A DNA stretch of 49,313 bases from Desulfobulbus sp. (GCA_009780825.1 WQZH01000017.1:1-49313), one strand, 5' to 3'. Positions 33,746-43,316 are shown, counted from the stretch's first letter. Notes: generated from the letters alone by a model not told the origin. Numbers and translations: made by a program.

Positions 33746-33748
33746 ATA

Positions 33749-34270
33749 ATGAATATTTCTGACATGTTGAGCGTTGTTTCTCTTGTTGTTGGCATTGGAG
33801 CCATCATCCAAGGTTTTGTTTTTTATCGCTGGAGCGAAGAAGCCTCGCGCAAAACTCGGGAGTCTGCACAATCCATTGAGGCGAGCATCAATAAGATCGA
33901 AGTCCTTTTTAATACAATGTATTCCACGACCTTTGCCGCCTTAAATGAAGCCAATACAGCCATCAGGGAGCACGCCTTTCAAAAGACAGTCGACAATGAA
34001 GAACTCCGCAAGAAAGTCTCCGAGATGATATATCATCTCGGAATAAAAGAAGATGCAGATCGGTTGAGCCGGGAACTCCTTTCTGGCATCACTCGTTCAG
34101 TAGTGGAAACCATGCCTTCCACGTTTCCCACCTCACACAGTAGGGTTCCCTACAAGATCATGCCTCTCAAACCTGCCTATCAAGCGGGTAAGAATGGCGT
34201 TGTTGCCCCTGCTGCCGTCAAGAGGCCTGAGTTCTTACCTCTCAAGAAAAGAGATCCTGACGCATCATAA
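33749..34270 (+). CDS. Membrane-anchored coiled-coil protein in hicAB operon, unknown
   Basis: This 173-residue protein has one N-terminal membrane segment (about residues 7-27, LSVVSLVVGIGAIIQGFVFY), then a helical stretch likely to be coiled coil (EEASRKTRESAQSIEASINK through LNEANTAIREHAF, and RKKVSEMIYHLGIKEDADR) and a basic, Pro-rich tail. It follows hicB by only three bases, with its SD inside the end of hicB. I do not recognise a family. The spacing suggests co-expression with the TA pair. Confidence 0.65.
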   Translation: MNISDMLSVVSLVVGIGAIIQGFVFYRWSEEASRKTRESAQSIEASINKIEVLFNTMYSTTFAALNEANTAIREHAFQKTVDNEELRKKVSEMIYHLGIKEDADRLSRELLSGITRSVVETMPSTFPTSHSRVPYKIMPLKPAYQAGKNGVVAPAAVKRPEFLPLKKRDPDAS

Positions 34271-34376
34271 TCAACGCAAGGCCACGTAGCCCTTGGTGGG
34301 GAGACTGTATCTCTCTCCATTAATCCGTCAAAAAATGCTGAACAGCATTAATTTCCGCGAAACAGAAGAGAAAGGG

Positions 34377-34400
34377 CAGGACCGGTGCTCCTGTTTTTTT
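34377..34400 (+). terminator. Terminator of the hicAB operon
   Basis: CAGGA and TCCTG pair around a 7-base loop, followed by seven T. A further inverted repeat, AATGCTG/CAGCATT (34334-34349), lies just upstream. Confidence 0.6.
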
Positions 34401-34435
34401 GTATTAATATCTTAATGTTACTCTATCTTACTCCA

Positions 34436-34460
34436 TTTCGTTTCATTTCATTTCATTTCT
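34436..34460. repeat. TTTCA pentamer tract in AT-rich intergenic region
   Basis: Five consecutive pentamers (TTTCG, TTTCA three times, TTTCT) lie in the 470-base AT-rich region between the hicAB operon and the PEP-CTERM gene. Apart from this tract and the upstream terminator I see no gene in 34271-34742. Confidence 0.55.
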
Positions 34461-34742
34461 CCGAATTTTAGGAAAAAATGTTTCTTTTCTGCAAGGTAGA
34501 ATAGGAGCAACTGAATCCACCTCTGATTTATTTTGCTGCCATGCCTGTGTAATTTTGTTTTTTTTAATAAACAATATTAACACATTGCAACGTTGGGACA
34601 CCTCGCTGCCCAGTGCTATTTTTGACCATCTTGCGTTTCTGGCTTGCATTTTGCTTTTTCACATTCAGCGCTTTAGTAGTGGCAAAAAATATGAGCCATT
34701 ATAAACAAGATGGGATACTTCAAAACTTTTGGAGGGAGAACT

Positions 34743-35371
34743 ATGAAACTGAAATTGGTTGTTGGGCTGGCGGTATTGTTGATGGCCACCCAGGCGCATG
34801 CTGCGAGTGTGAGCGATATGTTGGAGATGTTGGATAAGAGCGATGTGACGTTGGCCGGGAACAATGCGGACAGTTTCGAGGCATCGAAAAATGCGAAGGA
34901 CTTTGACGACATCAAGGGGATGTCGTCTATTGGTGAGGACCAAAACAATAATGGCGGTTCTTCATTCACGAGCACGATCGGCAATATGACCTTTACCTTT
35001 GAGATCACTTCCATTGTCAGCCCAGATCATGATCTATCTTCCGGGACGTGGACTCTCTCTTGGAGCGGCAATACCGAGGACTTGCTGGCTGACTTTGTGG
35101 TGGTTATTGACGGACAAGGCAGTGCCGCGGAGTATCGCTTAACGTGATGCTGGCTGCAGGACCTGCCGATTATCCCAATAACACCTTTCTTCTAGCCATT
35201 ACGAACGGCAGTAGTGCCAGCCAGTTCAATACCATGGACTTGTACGTAGAGAACGTGAGAGGTATTGATCCGACAGGCAGCGATCCAAGTCCAGTCCCTG
35301 AACCAGCCACCATGCTGCTGTTCGGTACCGGCTTGCTCGGCTTGGCCGGTTTGTCCAGACGGAAAAAATAA
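34743..35371 (+). CDS. PEP-CTERM sorting-domain protein with frameshift
   Basis: ATG 34743 (GGAGG upstream) encodes a signal peptide (MKLKLVVGLAVLLMATQAHA) and a secreted domain with NNNGGSSFTSTIGNMTFTF. The frame closes at 35147, but the frame one step over continues at once (LAAGPADYPNNTFLLAITNG) and ends in PVPEPATMLLFGTGLLGLAG-LSRRKK, a PEP-CTERM tail with its PEP motif, membrane helix and basic end. Restoring one base near 35140 gives a single protein of about 209 residues. Such proteins are processed by exosortase and exported. No exosortase gene is in the window. It may be a real frameshift or a sequencing error. Confidence 0.75.
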
Positions 35372-35392
35372 TTAGGCAGCGTTTTGCACTAC

Positions 35393-35427
35393 AAAAAAAG
35401 GCAGGGTCATTGGCCCTGCCTTTTTTT
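35393..35427. terminator. Bidirectional terminator
   Basis: A7-GGCAGGG and CCCTGCC-T7 form a 7-bp GC-rich stem with A and T tracts on both sides. It ends the PEP-CTERM transcript on the plus strand and can end the acyl-CoA operon on the minus strand. Confidence 0.9.
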
Positions 35428-35555
35428 GTGGTCTCAACCGAACGCAGCGCAACAAACTCTCTTCTCGCCACTCCAGCTTACCGCTTCCAAGGCTTTTTCC
35501 TTGTATATGACCAACCAAAGGGTTGTTGACCAGGCGGGATGCCTTGCAAAACCAA

Positions 35556-37436
35556 CTAAAAATCCATCACAAAACTGTATACGCCCTCCTCTAGGCTACT
35601 TTTCACCTTCAATTCGGAGTGATTGAACACCGCCTGCATCCGTTCGTTCTCCCGCAATACCTCGGCGGTGAAGCCAGCGATGCCGTTGCGCTTGGCGATC
35701 TTGGCCAGATGCTGAAAGACAAAAGTGCCCAGCCCCTTGTTCTGCCAACCGTCGCGGACGACAAAGGCCACCTCGGCCATGTTGGTCTTCTCGTTGAGAT
35801 AGTAAGTGCCAACGACGATGATCTGCTCGCCGTGCGCCTCGGGAATAGTCCCCACCAGGGCCACGTCCCGGTGATGGTCGATATAGACAAAATCCTGAAT
35901 CTGGCGGGGAGTGAACCGCTGCTGGTGGCTCATGAACCGATAGTAGATAGTCTCCTGACTGAGGTTGTAGATGAGATCGCGCATGTGCGGCTCGTCGGTG
36001 GGCTTGATCGAGCGGAAGGTCACCTCGGTGCCATCCAGCAACAGGTAGGTGGTCCGGATCGACTCCTCCACCGGCGCCAGAAAGCGATTGGCGAAGCGGG
36101 CCAGATTGGGTCGAAGATATTTGGCCTCCACCGCCTCCCGGAACAGTTTTTCCCGGAAATCGGGATGGGCGATGGAAATCAGGGCCATGACCCGCTCCTG
36201 GATCGACTTGCCGTGCAGATACGCGACCCCGTACTCGGTGACCACATAATGGACGCTAGCCCGGTTGGTGGTGACCCCGGAACCGGGCTGAAGGGTGCAG
36301 ACGATCCGCGATTCGGTGCCATCCCGATTGAGCGACGGCAGGGTGATGATCGCCCGGCCCGCTTCCGAGCGGGCAGCTCCCCGGTTGAAGTCGATCTGAC
36401 CACCGATGCCGGAGTAGAAACGGCCGCCCACCGAGTCGGAACAGACCTGGCCGGTGAGGTCGATTTCCAGGGCCATGTTGACCGCCACCATCCGCTTGTG
36501 CTTGCCGATCACCGTGGCGTCGTTGATGTATTCGGTGGGCCGGAAACTGAACAGGGGATTGTCGTTGATATACTCGTAGAGTTTTTTCGTGCCCATGCAG
36601 AAGCTGGCGGTGATCTTGCCCTTGTCGATGGACTTCATCGCCCCGGTCACGGCGCCGGACTCGATCAGGGGAATGATCGCGTCGGAAATCATCTCGGTGT
36701 GAAAACCGATGTCCTTGCGGTTTTTGAGGAATTCCATCACCGTCTGCGGAATGCGGCCATAGCCGGGCACTCTTCCCAGACCCAGCTCGATGGTCGAGCC
36801 GTTGGGGATGAGGGCGGAGGCGATCTGGGCGATCTTACGGCTGATCTCGTTGGGAATCTGCACTTCCCGCTCCAGGATGGGATGGTCCACCGGCACCAGG
36901 ATATCGAGGTCGTGAATGTCGATCTGGGTATCGCCGTGGGTCCAGGGCATGTTCGGGTTGACCTCGGCGATGACCAGAGAGGCGTTGTTGATGGCGCTGC
37001 GGGTGATGTCCACCGAAATGCCCAGGCTCACCCGTCCGTAACAGTTGGGCGGCGTGACCTGAACCAGGGCGATGTCGATGGGCAGGCTGCCGGAGTTGAA
37101 CAGTTGCGGCACGTCGGACAAGAGAATCGGGGTGTAGTCGCCGAAACCTTCCTGGATGACGTCGCGGACGTTGGAACTGATGAAAAAGGCGTTGATGGCG
37201 AAACTGTCCGACATCTTCTTGTCGGCATAGGGGGCGTCGCCCTTGGTGATCAGTTGGATGATCTCGACGTTGGTCACCGACCGGGCCCTGCCGGTCATGG
37301 CCGCGATCAGTTCCTGCGGAGCGCCGCAGCCGGTGCCGATAAACACCCGGTGCCCGGATTTGAGATGGCTCAACGCCTGGGCCGGGGCGGCGATCATGTC
37401 GCTGTAGATTTCCTGCCAATCCTTCACATATTCCAT
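35556..37436 (-). CDS. Acetyl-CoA hydrolase/CoA-transferase fused to GNAT acetyltransferase
   Basis: This 626-residue protein has a class I CoA-transferase/acetyl-CoA hydrolase core (about 1-450): GTGCGAPQELIAAM, VTPPNCYGRVSLGISVDI, SIVGGRFYSGIGGQIDFNRG-like, and the catalytic Glu401 in YVVTEYGVAYLHGKS. A GNAT domain follows (about 465-626) with GWQNKGLGTFVFQHLAK (acetyl-CoA loop) and EVLRENERMQAVF. CoA-transferases move CoA between acetate and other acids. GNAT domains acetylate amines, often lysines. It is the last gene of the deacetylase-CBS-synthetase run and is followed by a bidirectional terminator. Confidence 0.9.
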   Translation of the reverse strand: MEYVKDWQEIYSDMIAAPAQALSHLKSGHRVFIGTGCGAPQELIAAMTGRARSVTNVEIIQLITKGDAPYADKKMSDSFAINAFFISSNVRDVIQEGFGDYTPILLSDVPQLFNSGSLPIDIALVQVTPPNCYGRVSLGISVDITRSAINNASLVIAEVNPNMPWTHGDTQIDIHDLDILVPVDHPILEREVQIPNEISRKIAQIASALIPNGSTIELGLGRVPGYGRIPQTVMEFLKNRKDIGFHTEMISDAIIPLIESGAVTGAMKSIDKGKITASFCMGTKKLYEYINDNPLFSFRPTEYINDATVIGKHKRMVAVNMALEIDLTGQVCSDSVGGRFYSGIGGQIDFNRGAARSEAGRAIITLPSLNRDGTESRIVCTLQPGSGVTTNRASVHYVVTEYGVAYLHGKSIQERVMALISIAHPDFREKLFREAVEAKYLRPNLARFANRFLAPVEESIRTTYLLLDGTEVTFRSIKPTDEPHMRDLIYNLSQETIYYRFMSHQQRFTPRQIQDFVYIDHHRDVALVGTIPEAHGEQIIVVGTYYLNEKTNMAEVAFVVRDGWQNKGLGTFVFQHLAKIAKRNGIAGFTAEVLRENERMQAVFNHSELKVKSSLEEGVYSFVMDF

Positions 37437-37481
37437 GGGTCTTTCCTCTTCAGGTCAACAGACAGTGCGCCACAATGCGGT

Positions 37482-39587
37482 TCAAGGCTCCTCGGGGAGC
37501 GGCGCGAAGGTCATGCCGGCATCGACCACCACCGGCTCGTTGCCGATCTCGCCCACGATCAGCGGGTTGATTTCCAGATCGAGAATCTGGGGGAAATCGG
37601 TGGTCAGTTGGCTGATGCGCTGCAAGGCCACGGCAATGGCCTGGAGATCGACCTCCTTGACGCCACGCTTGCCCTGAAGCAGTTCGTAGGAACGGGTCGA
37701 TTTCAGCATCTGGATGGCATCGTTCTCCGTGATCGGCGCCAGGTGAAAGGTGACATCCTTCATCACCTCGACGAAGATGCCGCCGAGACCGAACATCAGC
37801 ATGGGGCCGAACTGGGGGTCGCGGGTCATGCCGATAATCACTTCCAGCCCCTTTTCCGCCATTTTCTCGACATAGATGCCACCGATGATGGCATTGGGGG
37901 CATGCTTGTTGATGCGCAGCATCATCAGATCGAAGGCGTCGGCCACTTCCTGGGCAGAACCGAGGTTGAGCCGCACGCCGCCGAGATCCGACTTGTGGAC
38001 GATTGAAGGAGAGATGACCTTGAGCGCCACCGGAAAACCGATGAAGCGGGCAATTTCCACCGCTTCCTCCGGGGTGCTGGTGAGGTGTCCCGGCAGAATG
38101 CGGAAGCCGTAGGCCTTGAGAATATCCTTTGATTTGACTTCACCCAGCCGGAGGCGGCTGGTTCGCTGCCGCCGGGTAATGATCCGCTCGACCCGTCGCC
38201 GGTTGACCGGAAAGCGGACCACATGACGGGCGGGGCGATTCTTCCACTCCCCGTATTCATGCATGATCTTGAGGGCGCCGACCGCACGATCCGGTGAATC
38301 GTAGAAGGGCAGCCCGGCCGCGGCCAGCTCCTTGCGCGACGGCATGACGCCGCACCCGCCGAGAAAGGAGGCCACGACCGGGGTGGTCTCGCTGAGATGG
38401 GCGACAATCGCCCGAACCGTGCCCGCCGGTTCGGTCATGTACTGGGGCGCCAGCACGATCAGAATCGCATCGATGTCCGGATCGTTCATGGCGATGTCGA
38501 TGACAGCGGCATAGTGCCGAGGTTCGGCGGCAGCGGAAACATCGATGGGATTGTCGATCAGGGCGGCAGCCGGCAGTTGCTCACGCAACTGCGCGGCCAG
38601 ATGGGAACTCAACGGCGTGACGCGCATTCCTGCCTTTTCCACCGCGTCGGCGGCCACGGTGCTGGAGCCGCCCGAATTGGTGACGATCAGTACCTGGTCA
38701 CCCTTGGGAGTCGGCTGCAGGGACAGAGCGGTGGCGTAATCGAACAGGGCTTCGAAGCTGTCGGCCCGGCAGATGCCTGCCCGCTTGAAGGCGGCGCCGT
38801 AAGCGGTATCCTTGCCGGCCATTACGCCGGTATGGTTGGATGCGGCCCGGATGCCGGCCACGGTGGTTCCGGCTTTGAGGATCACCACCGGCTTCTGCGC
38901 ACTCGCCTCCTCAGCCGCCTTGACGAACTTGTCGCCGTCGCTGATATCTTCGAGATAGCCGACGATCACCCGGGTTTCCTCGTCGTGGGCCAGGGCCATA
39001 AGAATATCGACCTCGGTGACATCGGCCTTGTTGCCGATGGAAACAGCCTTGGACACCCCGAGTTCCCGTTCGTCGGCAATATCCATCATGGCGGTGCACA
39101 GGGCGCCCGACTGGGAAAAGATGGCCAACTGCCCGGACTGGGGTGATCGTTTGGAGAAAGACGCATTGAGGTTGATCGCGGTGTTGATCACACCCAGGCA
39201 ATTGGGGCCAAGCAACCGCACGCCGCCCTTGCGGCAGATCTCGATCAGCTCCGTCTCGATGACCCGTCCCTGGCGGCCGGATTCCCTGAAACCGGAAGCC
39301 ACGACAATAAGGACGCCCGCTTTCTTCCTTACCGCATCCTGCGCCGCGTCCAGGACCTGGTCAGCCGGAACCGCGACGATCACCATATCCACCGGATCCG
39401 GATAGTCTGCGAGTCTGGGGTAGACCTTTAGGCCAAACTGTTCGCCTCCCGCCGGATTAACCGGCACGATCGGTCCCGCAAACCCGCTCTGCACCAGATT
39501 GCTCATGGTGTAGTAGCCGACCTTGCCTTCGGTTCTGGAGGCGCCGATCACGGCGATCGACCTGGGCATAAACAACTTTTCCAGCAT
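37482..39587 (-). CDS. ADP-forming acetate/acyl-CoA synthetase
   Basis: This 701-residue single-chain enzyme converts acyl-CoA, ADP and phosphate to acid, CoA and ATP, or the reverse. It has a CoA-binding Rossmann domain (SIAVIGASRTEGKVGYYTM), the two succinyl-CoA-ligase-like domains (LLGPNCLGVINT, SQSGALCTAMMDIA, and the phospho-His region AASNHTGVMAGKDTAYG with His252), and an ATP-grasp domain (ALKVISPSIVHKSDLGGVRL, MLMFGLGGIFVEV). It lacks the GNAT domain seen in some Pat-type fusions. Here a GNAT domain is on the next gene. It lies 8 bases after the CBS gene. Confidence 0.92.
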   Translation of the reverse strand: MLEKLFMPRSIAVIGASRTEGKVGYYTMSNLVQSGFAGPIVPVNPAGGEQFGLKVYPRLADYPDPVDMVIVAVPADQVLDAAQDAVRKKAGVLIVVASGFRESGRQGRVIETELIEICRKGGVRLLGPNCLGVINTAINLNASFSKRSPQSGQLAIFSQSGALCTAMMDIADERELGVSKAVSIGNKADVTEVDILMALAHDEETRVIVGYLEDISDGDKFVKAAEEASAQKPVVILKAGTTVAGIRAASNHTGVMAGKDTAYGAAFKRAGICRADSFEALFDYATALSLQPTPKGDQVLIVTNSGGSSTVAADAVEKAGMRVTPLSSHLAAQLREQLPAAALIDNPIDVSAAAEPRHYAAVIDIAMNDPDIDAILIVLAPQYMTEPAGTVRAIVAHLSETTPVVASFLGGCGVMPSRKELAAAGLPFYDSPDRAVGALKIMHEYGEWKNRPARHVVRFPVNRRRVERIITRRQRTSRLRLGEVKSKDILKAYGFRILPGHLTSTPEEAVEIARFIGFPVALKVISPSIVHKSDLGGVRLNLGSAQEVADAFDLMMLRINKHAPNAIIGGIYVEKMAEKGLEVIIGMTRDPQFGPMLMFGLGGIFVEVMKDVTFHLAPITENDAIQMLKSTRSYELLQGKRGVKEVDLQAIAVALQRISQLTTDFPQILDLEINPLIVGEIGNEPVVVDAGMTFAPLPEEP

Positions 39588-39595
39588 AGCAGCCT

Positions 39596-40255
39596 CTATT
39601 CCTCAAATGCTTCAGGGACGTGGATGGTGAAGCCAACGGCTTCAAGCGCCTTATGCACGGCCCGGATATTGTAGGTGTTGATGCGGAGAAAAATCATCGT
39701 TTTCCCCTTGCCGCCGCCATCCGCCCGGACCAGCCGGGTGAAGGAGACCTGTTTCTCCTCCATCACCCGCACCAGCTTGGACATGGCCTGGGGATCGCCA
39801 TTATCTTCAATCGAAATGAGCACCGATCCCTTTTCCCCCAGACCGAACAGACGGCGATAGGCGTTCATCAGATCGGCTGTGGTGAAGATGCCGACCACCT
39901 TGCCCTCGTCGCTCACCACCGGCAAGGCGCCGATTTTGCGGGACTGGAAAAGAAGCAGGGCATCGTCTAAGGTAGCGTTGGGATTGAGGGTCAGGCAGTC
40001 GCGGGTCATGAGTACGCTCACCGGCGTGTTGTTGATCTGTTCTTCGACCCGATGCCGTTCCCCGCTGCGGGCGATGGACGACGGCCTGGCCGAACGCAGA
40101 TCCCGATCGGAAAGGATGCCCTGCAGGTGATTCTGTTGATCCGCCACCAAAAGATGGCGGATACCCTTCTGATGCACGATATCGATCGCTTCGGCAACGG
40201 TCGTCTCGGGCATGACCGTAACCGGCGAGGGGGTCATATGGTACCGAATAAACAT
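39596..40255 (-). CDS. CBS-domain protein, AcuB-like
   Basis: This 219-residue protein has two CBS domains (about 1-60 and 75-135; VAEAIDIVHQKGIRHLLVAD, QGILSDRDLRSARPS, and DDALLLFQSRKIGALPVVSD, VVGIFTTADLMNAYRR), then an ACT-like region (SVLISIEDNGDPQAMSKLVR, MIFLRINTYNIRAVHKALE). This is the AcuB layout. CBS domains bind adenine nucleotides, so it may couple energy state to acetate metabolism. It lies between the deacetylase and synthetase genes. Partner binding is inference. Confidence 0.88.
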   Translation of the reverse strand: MFIRYHMTPSPVTVMPETTVAEAIDIVHQKGIRHLLVADQQNHLQGILSDRDLRSARPSSIARSGERHRVEEQINNTPVSVLMTRDCLTLNPNATLDDALLLFQSRKIGALPVVSDEGKVVGIFTTADLMNAYRRLFGLGEKGSVLISIEDNGDPQAMSKLVRVMEEKQVSFTRLVRADGGGKGKTMIFLRINTYNIRAVHKALEAVGFTIHVPEAFEE

Positions 40256-40292
40256 GGCGTTCCTCCCATAATCATCTCCGCTTTCCGGCTGT

Positions 40293-41264
40293 TCACCTTT
40301 CTGTGTCGCACTCGGCCAGCCCCAGCAGATATGCTTCGACGCAGCCGCCCAGCCGGCGCAAATTGTATCCGCCCTCCAAGACGGACACTACCCGATTCTG
40401 GGTGAATTCCCTGGCTAATTCACTGACAAAGACTCCCAATTTCCGATACAGCTCGGTGGTGTAGGCGAGCCCGGACATATCGTCGTCGTGATGGGCGTCA
40501 AAACCGGCGGCGACGACCAGGGCGTCGGGCCGGATCTGTTGAAAAAATTGATGGATTTTAGGAAAGAGACGCAACACCTGCTCATCTCCCGCGCCGGGCG
40601 GCAACGGCAGGTTGAGGATGGTGCCCATGCCGGCGCCGATCCCCCGTTCCTCGGCCCAGCCCGTTCCCGGATAGCTGAAGCTGGGATGTTCGTGGATGGA
40701 AATGTAACTGGTCTCGCCCTCTTCCTCAAAGGCGGTCTGGATGCCGTTGCCGTGGTGGGCGTCAAAATCGAAGATGCAGACCCGCCGCCGCTGGTACTGC
40801 TGTTGCCAATAACGGGCCGCGATCACGCAGTTATTGAAGAAGCAGAACCCGTAGGGTTGGTTGGGCTCGGCATGGTGGCCCGGAGGGCGGGTTTGGCAGA
40901 AAACCACCCCACCCGGTTCAGCCTCGACCAGATCGACGCCGACCAGCCCCGAACCGGCGGACAGGACGGCGATCTCGTAGGAATCGTACCCCACCTGATT
41001 ATCGGGATGGTCGATGTAAGTCCGGCCGCTCAGCACGGATTCCTCGAAACGGAACAGCCAGCTCTCGGTATGGAAGGCCAAAAGTTGGTCGCGTTCGGCC
41101 GGCCGGGGCGGCAGGTGGCAGATGCGGTTGCCCAGGTATCCTTCGGCCAGCCGGTCGGTGATCCTCAGCATCCGTTCGGGCGCCTCGGGATGGTCACTGC
41201 CGCCGGTGTCGTGCCGAAAAAACGCCGGCGCGGTGATGATGGTGATGGGTGAATCGCGGTCCAT
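40293..41264 (-). CDS. Histone deacetylase-family protein, AcuC-like
   Basis: This 323-residue zinc deacetylase has the catalytic motifs RPPGHHAEPNQPYGFCFFNN, CIFDFDAHHGNGIQ (Zn-binding Asp and His), ISIHEHPSFSYPG, and AAGFDAHHDDDMSG with GGYNL. Bacterial members, such as AcuC, remove acetyl groups from lysine, for example on acetyl-CoA synthetase. It is the first gene of the operon with AcuB-like, synthetase and GNAT-fused CoA-transferase genes, which gives a likely target and writer. Confidence 0.9.
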   Translation of the reverse strand: MDRDSPITIITAPAFFRHDTGGSDHPEAPERMLRITDRLAEGYLGNRICHLPPRPAERDQLLAFHTESWLFRFEESVLSGRTYIDHPDNQVGYDSYEIAVLSAGSGLVGVDLVEAEPGGVVFCQTRPPGHHAEPNQPYGFCFFNNCVIAARYWQQQYQRRRVCIFDFDAHHGNGIQTAFEEEGETSYISIHEHPSFSYPGTGWAEERGIGAGMGTILNLPLPPGAGDEQVLRLFPKIHQFFQQIRPDALVVAAGFDAHHDDDMSGLAYTTELYRKLGVFVSELAREFTQNRVVSVLEGGYNLRRLGGCVEAYLLGLAECDTER

Positions 41265-41443
41265 TGTTTCGTGATCGGTCCTGCGCGGGTACCAAAGAAA
41301 CTGGAAGATTCCTTCACAGCAATCCGGCCAACCTTACTGTATTCTTCGATAAAAACGAAGCGCTATTTTGTGCGTCCGCTCCGATGGCTGACGGATAATC
41401 CTTTTAGTTGCCGTGCAATACCTGAGTGTAACGGCCCAAGCTG

Positions 41444-41452
41444 TGGTATGAT
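41444..41452 (+). promoter_or_regulatory. Possible extended -10 element for the ABC operon
   Basis: TGGTATGAT fits an extended -10 (TGNTATAAT) about 80 bases before the ATPase start. No convincing -35 was found. It lies in the 267-base divergent region between the deacetylase and ABC operons. Confidence 0.3.
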
Positions 41453-41531
41453 ACTGCCTCAAACCCAATGACCGGAAGAGCGGCGTTGCCAGATTCCGGT
41501 CCCTCCTGCCCACATCATCCGCTGCCGTCGC

Positions 41532-43316
41532 ATGATCCACTCTCCCCCTGCCGCCGACCTCTTACCAGCACAACACGGCATATCGTCGAAACCGGTCCTG
41601 GCGCTCAATCAGGTGGACAAGGGGTTCATGGTGGGGAAAAATCGGATCATCGCTCTCAATGGGGCGAGTTGCGGCATCCGGGCTGGCATGGTTACCGGCC
41701 TGATTGGTCCAGACGGGGCCGGCAAGACCACGCTGATGCGGCTCTGCGCCGGTCTGCTGCTCCCTGACCGAGGAACCTTGCGCGTCTTGGGCATGGATGT
41801 GACCCGCAACCCCCTGGAAGTCCAGGCGCAAATCGGCTATATGCCCCAACGTTTCGGCCTCTACGAGGACTTGAGCGTGCGGGAGAATCTCGATCTCTAC
41901 GCCGATCTTCAGGGCGTGTCGGCGGAGACCCGAACCGAACGATACCGGCAACTGTTGTCCATGGCCGGACTGGAAGGGTTCCAGGACCGCCTTGCCGGGC
42001 GCCTCTCCGGCGGCATGAAGCAGAAATTGGGCCTGGTTTGCACCCTGGTGCAACCGCCGCGGCTGCTGTTGCTCGACGAGCCCACCGTGGGTGTGGACCC
42101 GGTTTCCCGGCGGGAACTGTGGCAGATCGTCTATCACCTGGTCGAGACCGAGTCCATGAGCGTGCTGCTCAGCACCGCCTATCTCGACGAGGCCGAACGG
42201 TGCGCCGAGGTGGTTCTCATCCACGGCGGCCGCATCCTCGGCCATGACCCGCCCGAGGCCTTCAGCCGGCAGATGGCTGGCCGCACCTGGCTGGTCCGGA
42301 CGCCCGGTTCCGCCAAACGAGCCCTGCAACGTGTTTTGAGCCGCGATCCGGTGGTCCTCGATGCCCTGATCCTGGGCACGGCGGTGCGGGTGGTCAGCCA
42401 TGGCTGCACGCCTCCGCTGCCGGAAATCCCCGAGGTCGAGGTGATGCCGACGCCGCCCCGGTTCGAGGACTATTTCGTGGCGACCCTCAAAGACACGACA
42501 GCAAACCGGGAGGACAACCGCATCGTCCTGCGCACGGTCAACGACCGCGCCAACGGCGGGGATGTGATCGTCGTCGACCATCTGGCGCGCCGGTTCGGCG
42601 CTTTCTTCGCGGTCGACCGGGTCAGCTTCCGGGTGCGGTCCGGTGAAATTTTCGGTTTGCTGGGCGCCAACGGTGCCGGCAAGACCACCACCTTCCGCAT
42701 GCTCTGCGGCCTGTTGCCCATTACCAGCGGCACCTGTACCGTGGCAGGGATGAACCTGCGCACCGCTGCCGCTGCGGCCCGCGCCCGTATCGGATATATG
42801 GCCCAGAAATTCTCCCTGTACGGCAACCTGACCGTGCTCCAGAATCTCCGTTTTTTCAGCAGCGCCTACGGACTGCGCGGTTCCCGCCGCCGCACCCAGA
42901 TCGACTGGGCGCTCGCCACCTTCGGCCTTGCACCCTATGCCGCCACCGAAAGCCAGGATCTGCCGCTCGGGTTCAAACAGCGTCTGGCCCTGGCCGTGGC
43001 CTTGATGCATGAGCCCGAGGTTCTGTTTCTCGACGAGCCCACCTCCGGCGTCGATCCGCTGGCCCGCCGCGACTTCTGGACCCAAATCAACAGCCTTGCC
43101 GACCAAGGAGTCACCGTGTTGGTCACCACTCACTTCATGGAGGAGGCCGAATATTGCGACCGCCTGGTCATCATGGCCGACGGCCGGGTACTGGCCGAGG
43201 GTACGCCCTGGGAAATGAAGGAACGCCATGGCGGCGCGCTGGATCGCGAGGCCACGATGGAGGAGGCCTTCATTGGCCTGCTGCACGATCACCAATTGGC
43301 CGGAACCGCGCCATGA
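41532..43316 (+). CDS. Double-ATPase ABC exporter subunit (YbhF-like)
   Basis: This 594-residue protein has two fused ABC ATPase domains. The first has GPDGAGKTTLMRL (about 60), LSGGMKQKLGL and LLLLDEPTVGVDP. The second has GANGAGKTTTFRM (about 379), a degenerate signature LPLGFKQRLAL in place of LSGG, and VLFLDEPTSGVDP. The two permease genes follow with 4-base overlap and close spacing, as in E. coli ybhFSR. Substrate is unknown; related exporters move drugs or lipids. Confidence 0.9.
   Translation: MIHSPPAADLLPAQHGISSKPVLALNQVDKGFMVGKNRIIALNGASCGIRAGMVTGLIGPDGAGKTTLMRLCAGLLLPDRGTLRVLGMDVTRNPLEVQAQIGYMPQRFGLYEDLSVRENLDLYADLQGVSAETRTERYRQLLSMAGLEGFQDRLAGRLSGGMKQKLGLVCTLVQPPRLLLLDEPTVGVDPVSRRELWQIVYHLVETESMSVLLSTAYLDEAERCAEVVLIHGGRILGHDPPEAFSRQMAGRTWLVRTPGSAKRALQRVLSRDPVVLDALILGTAVRVVSHGCTPPLPEIPEVEVMPTPPRFEDYFVATLKDTTANREDNRIVLRTVNDRANGGDVIVVDHLARRFGAFFAVDRVSFRVRSGEIFGLLGANGAGKTTTFRMLCGLLPITSGTCTVAGMNLRTAAAAARARIGYMAQKFSLYGNLTVLQNLRFFSSAYGLRGSRRRTQIDWALATFGLAPYAATESQDLPLGFKQRLALAVALMHEPEVLFLDEPTSGVDPLARRDFWTQINSLADQGVTVLVTTHFMEEAEYCDRLVIMADGRVLAEGTPWEMKERHGGALDREATMEEAFIGLLHDHQLAGTAP

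Noticed and set aside
35619..38006. 795-codon plus-strand open frame
   Set aside because: It is antisense to the CoA-transferase and synthetase genes, whose motifs are strong. It is rich in D, H, G and Q as shadows are.
41562..43295. 577-codon minus-strand open frame
   Set aside because: It is antisense to the double ATPase gene, which has clear Walker motifs.
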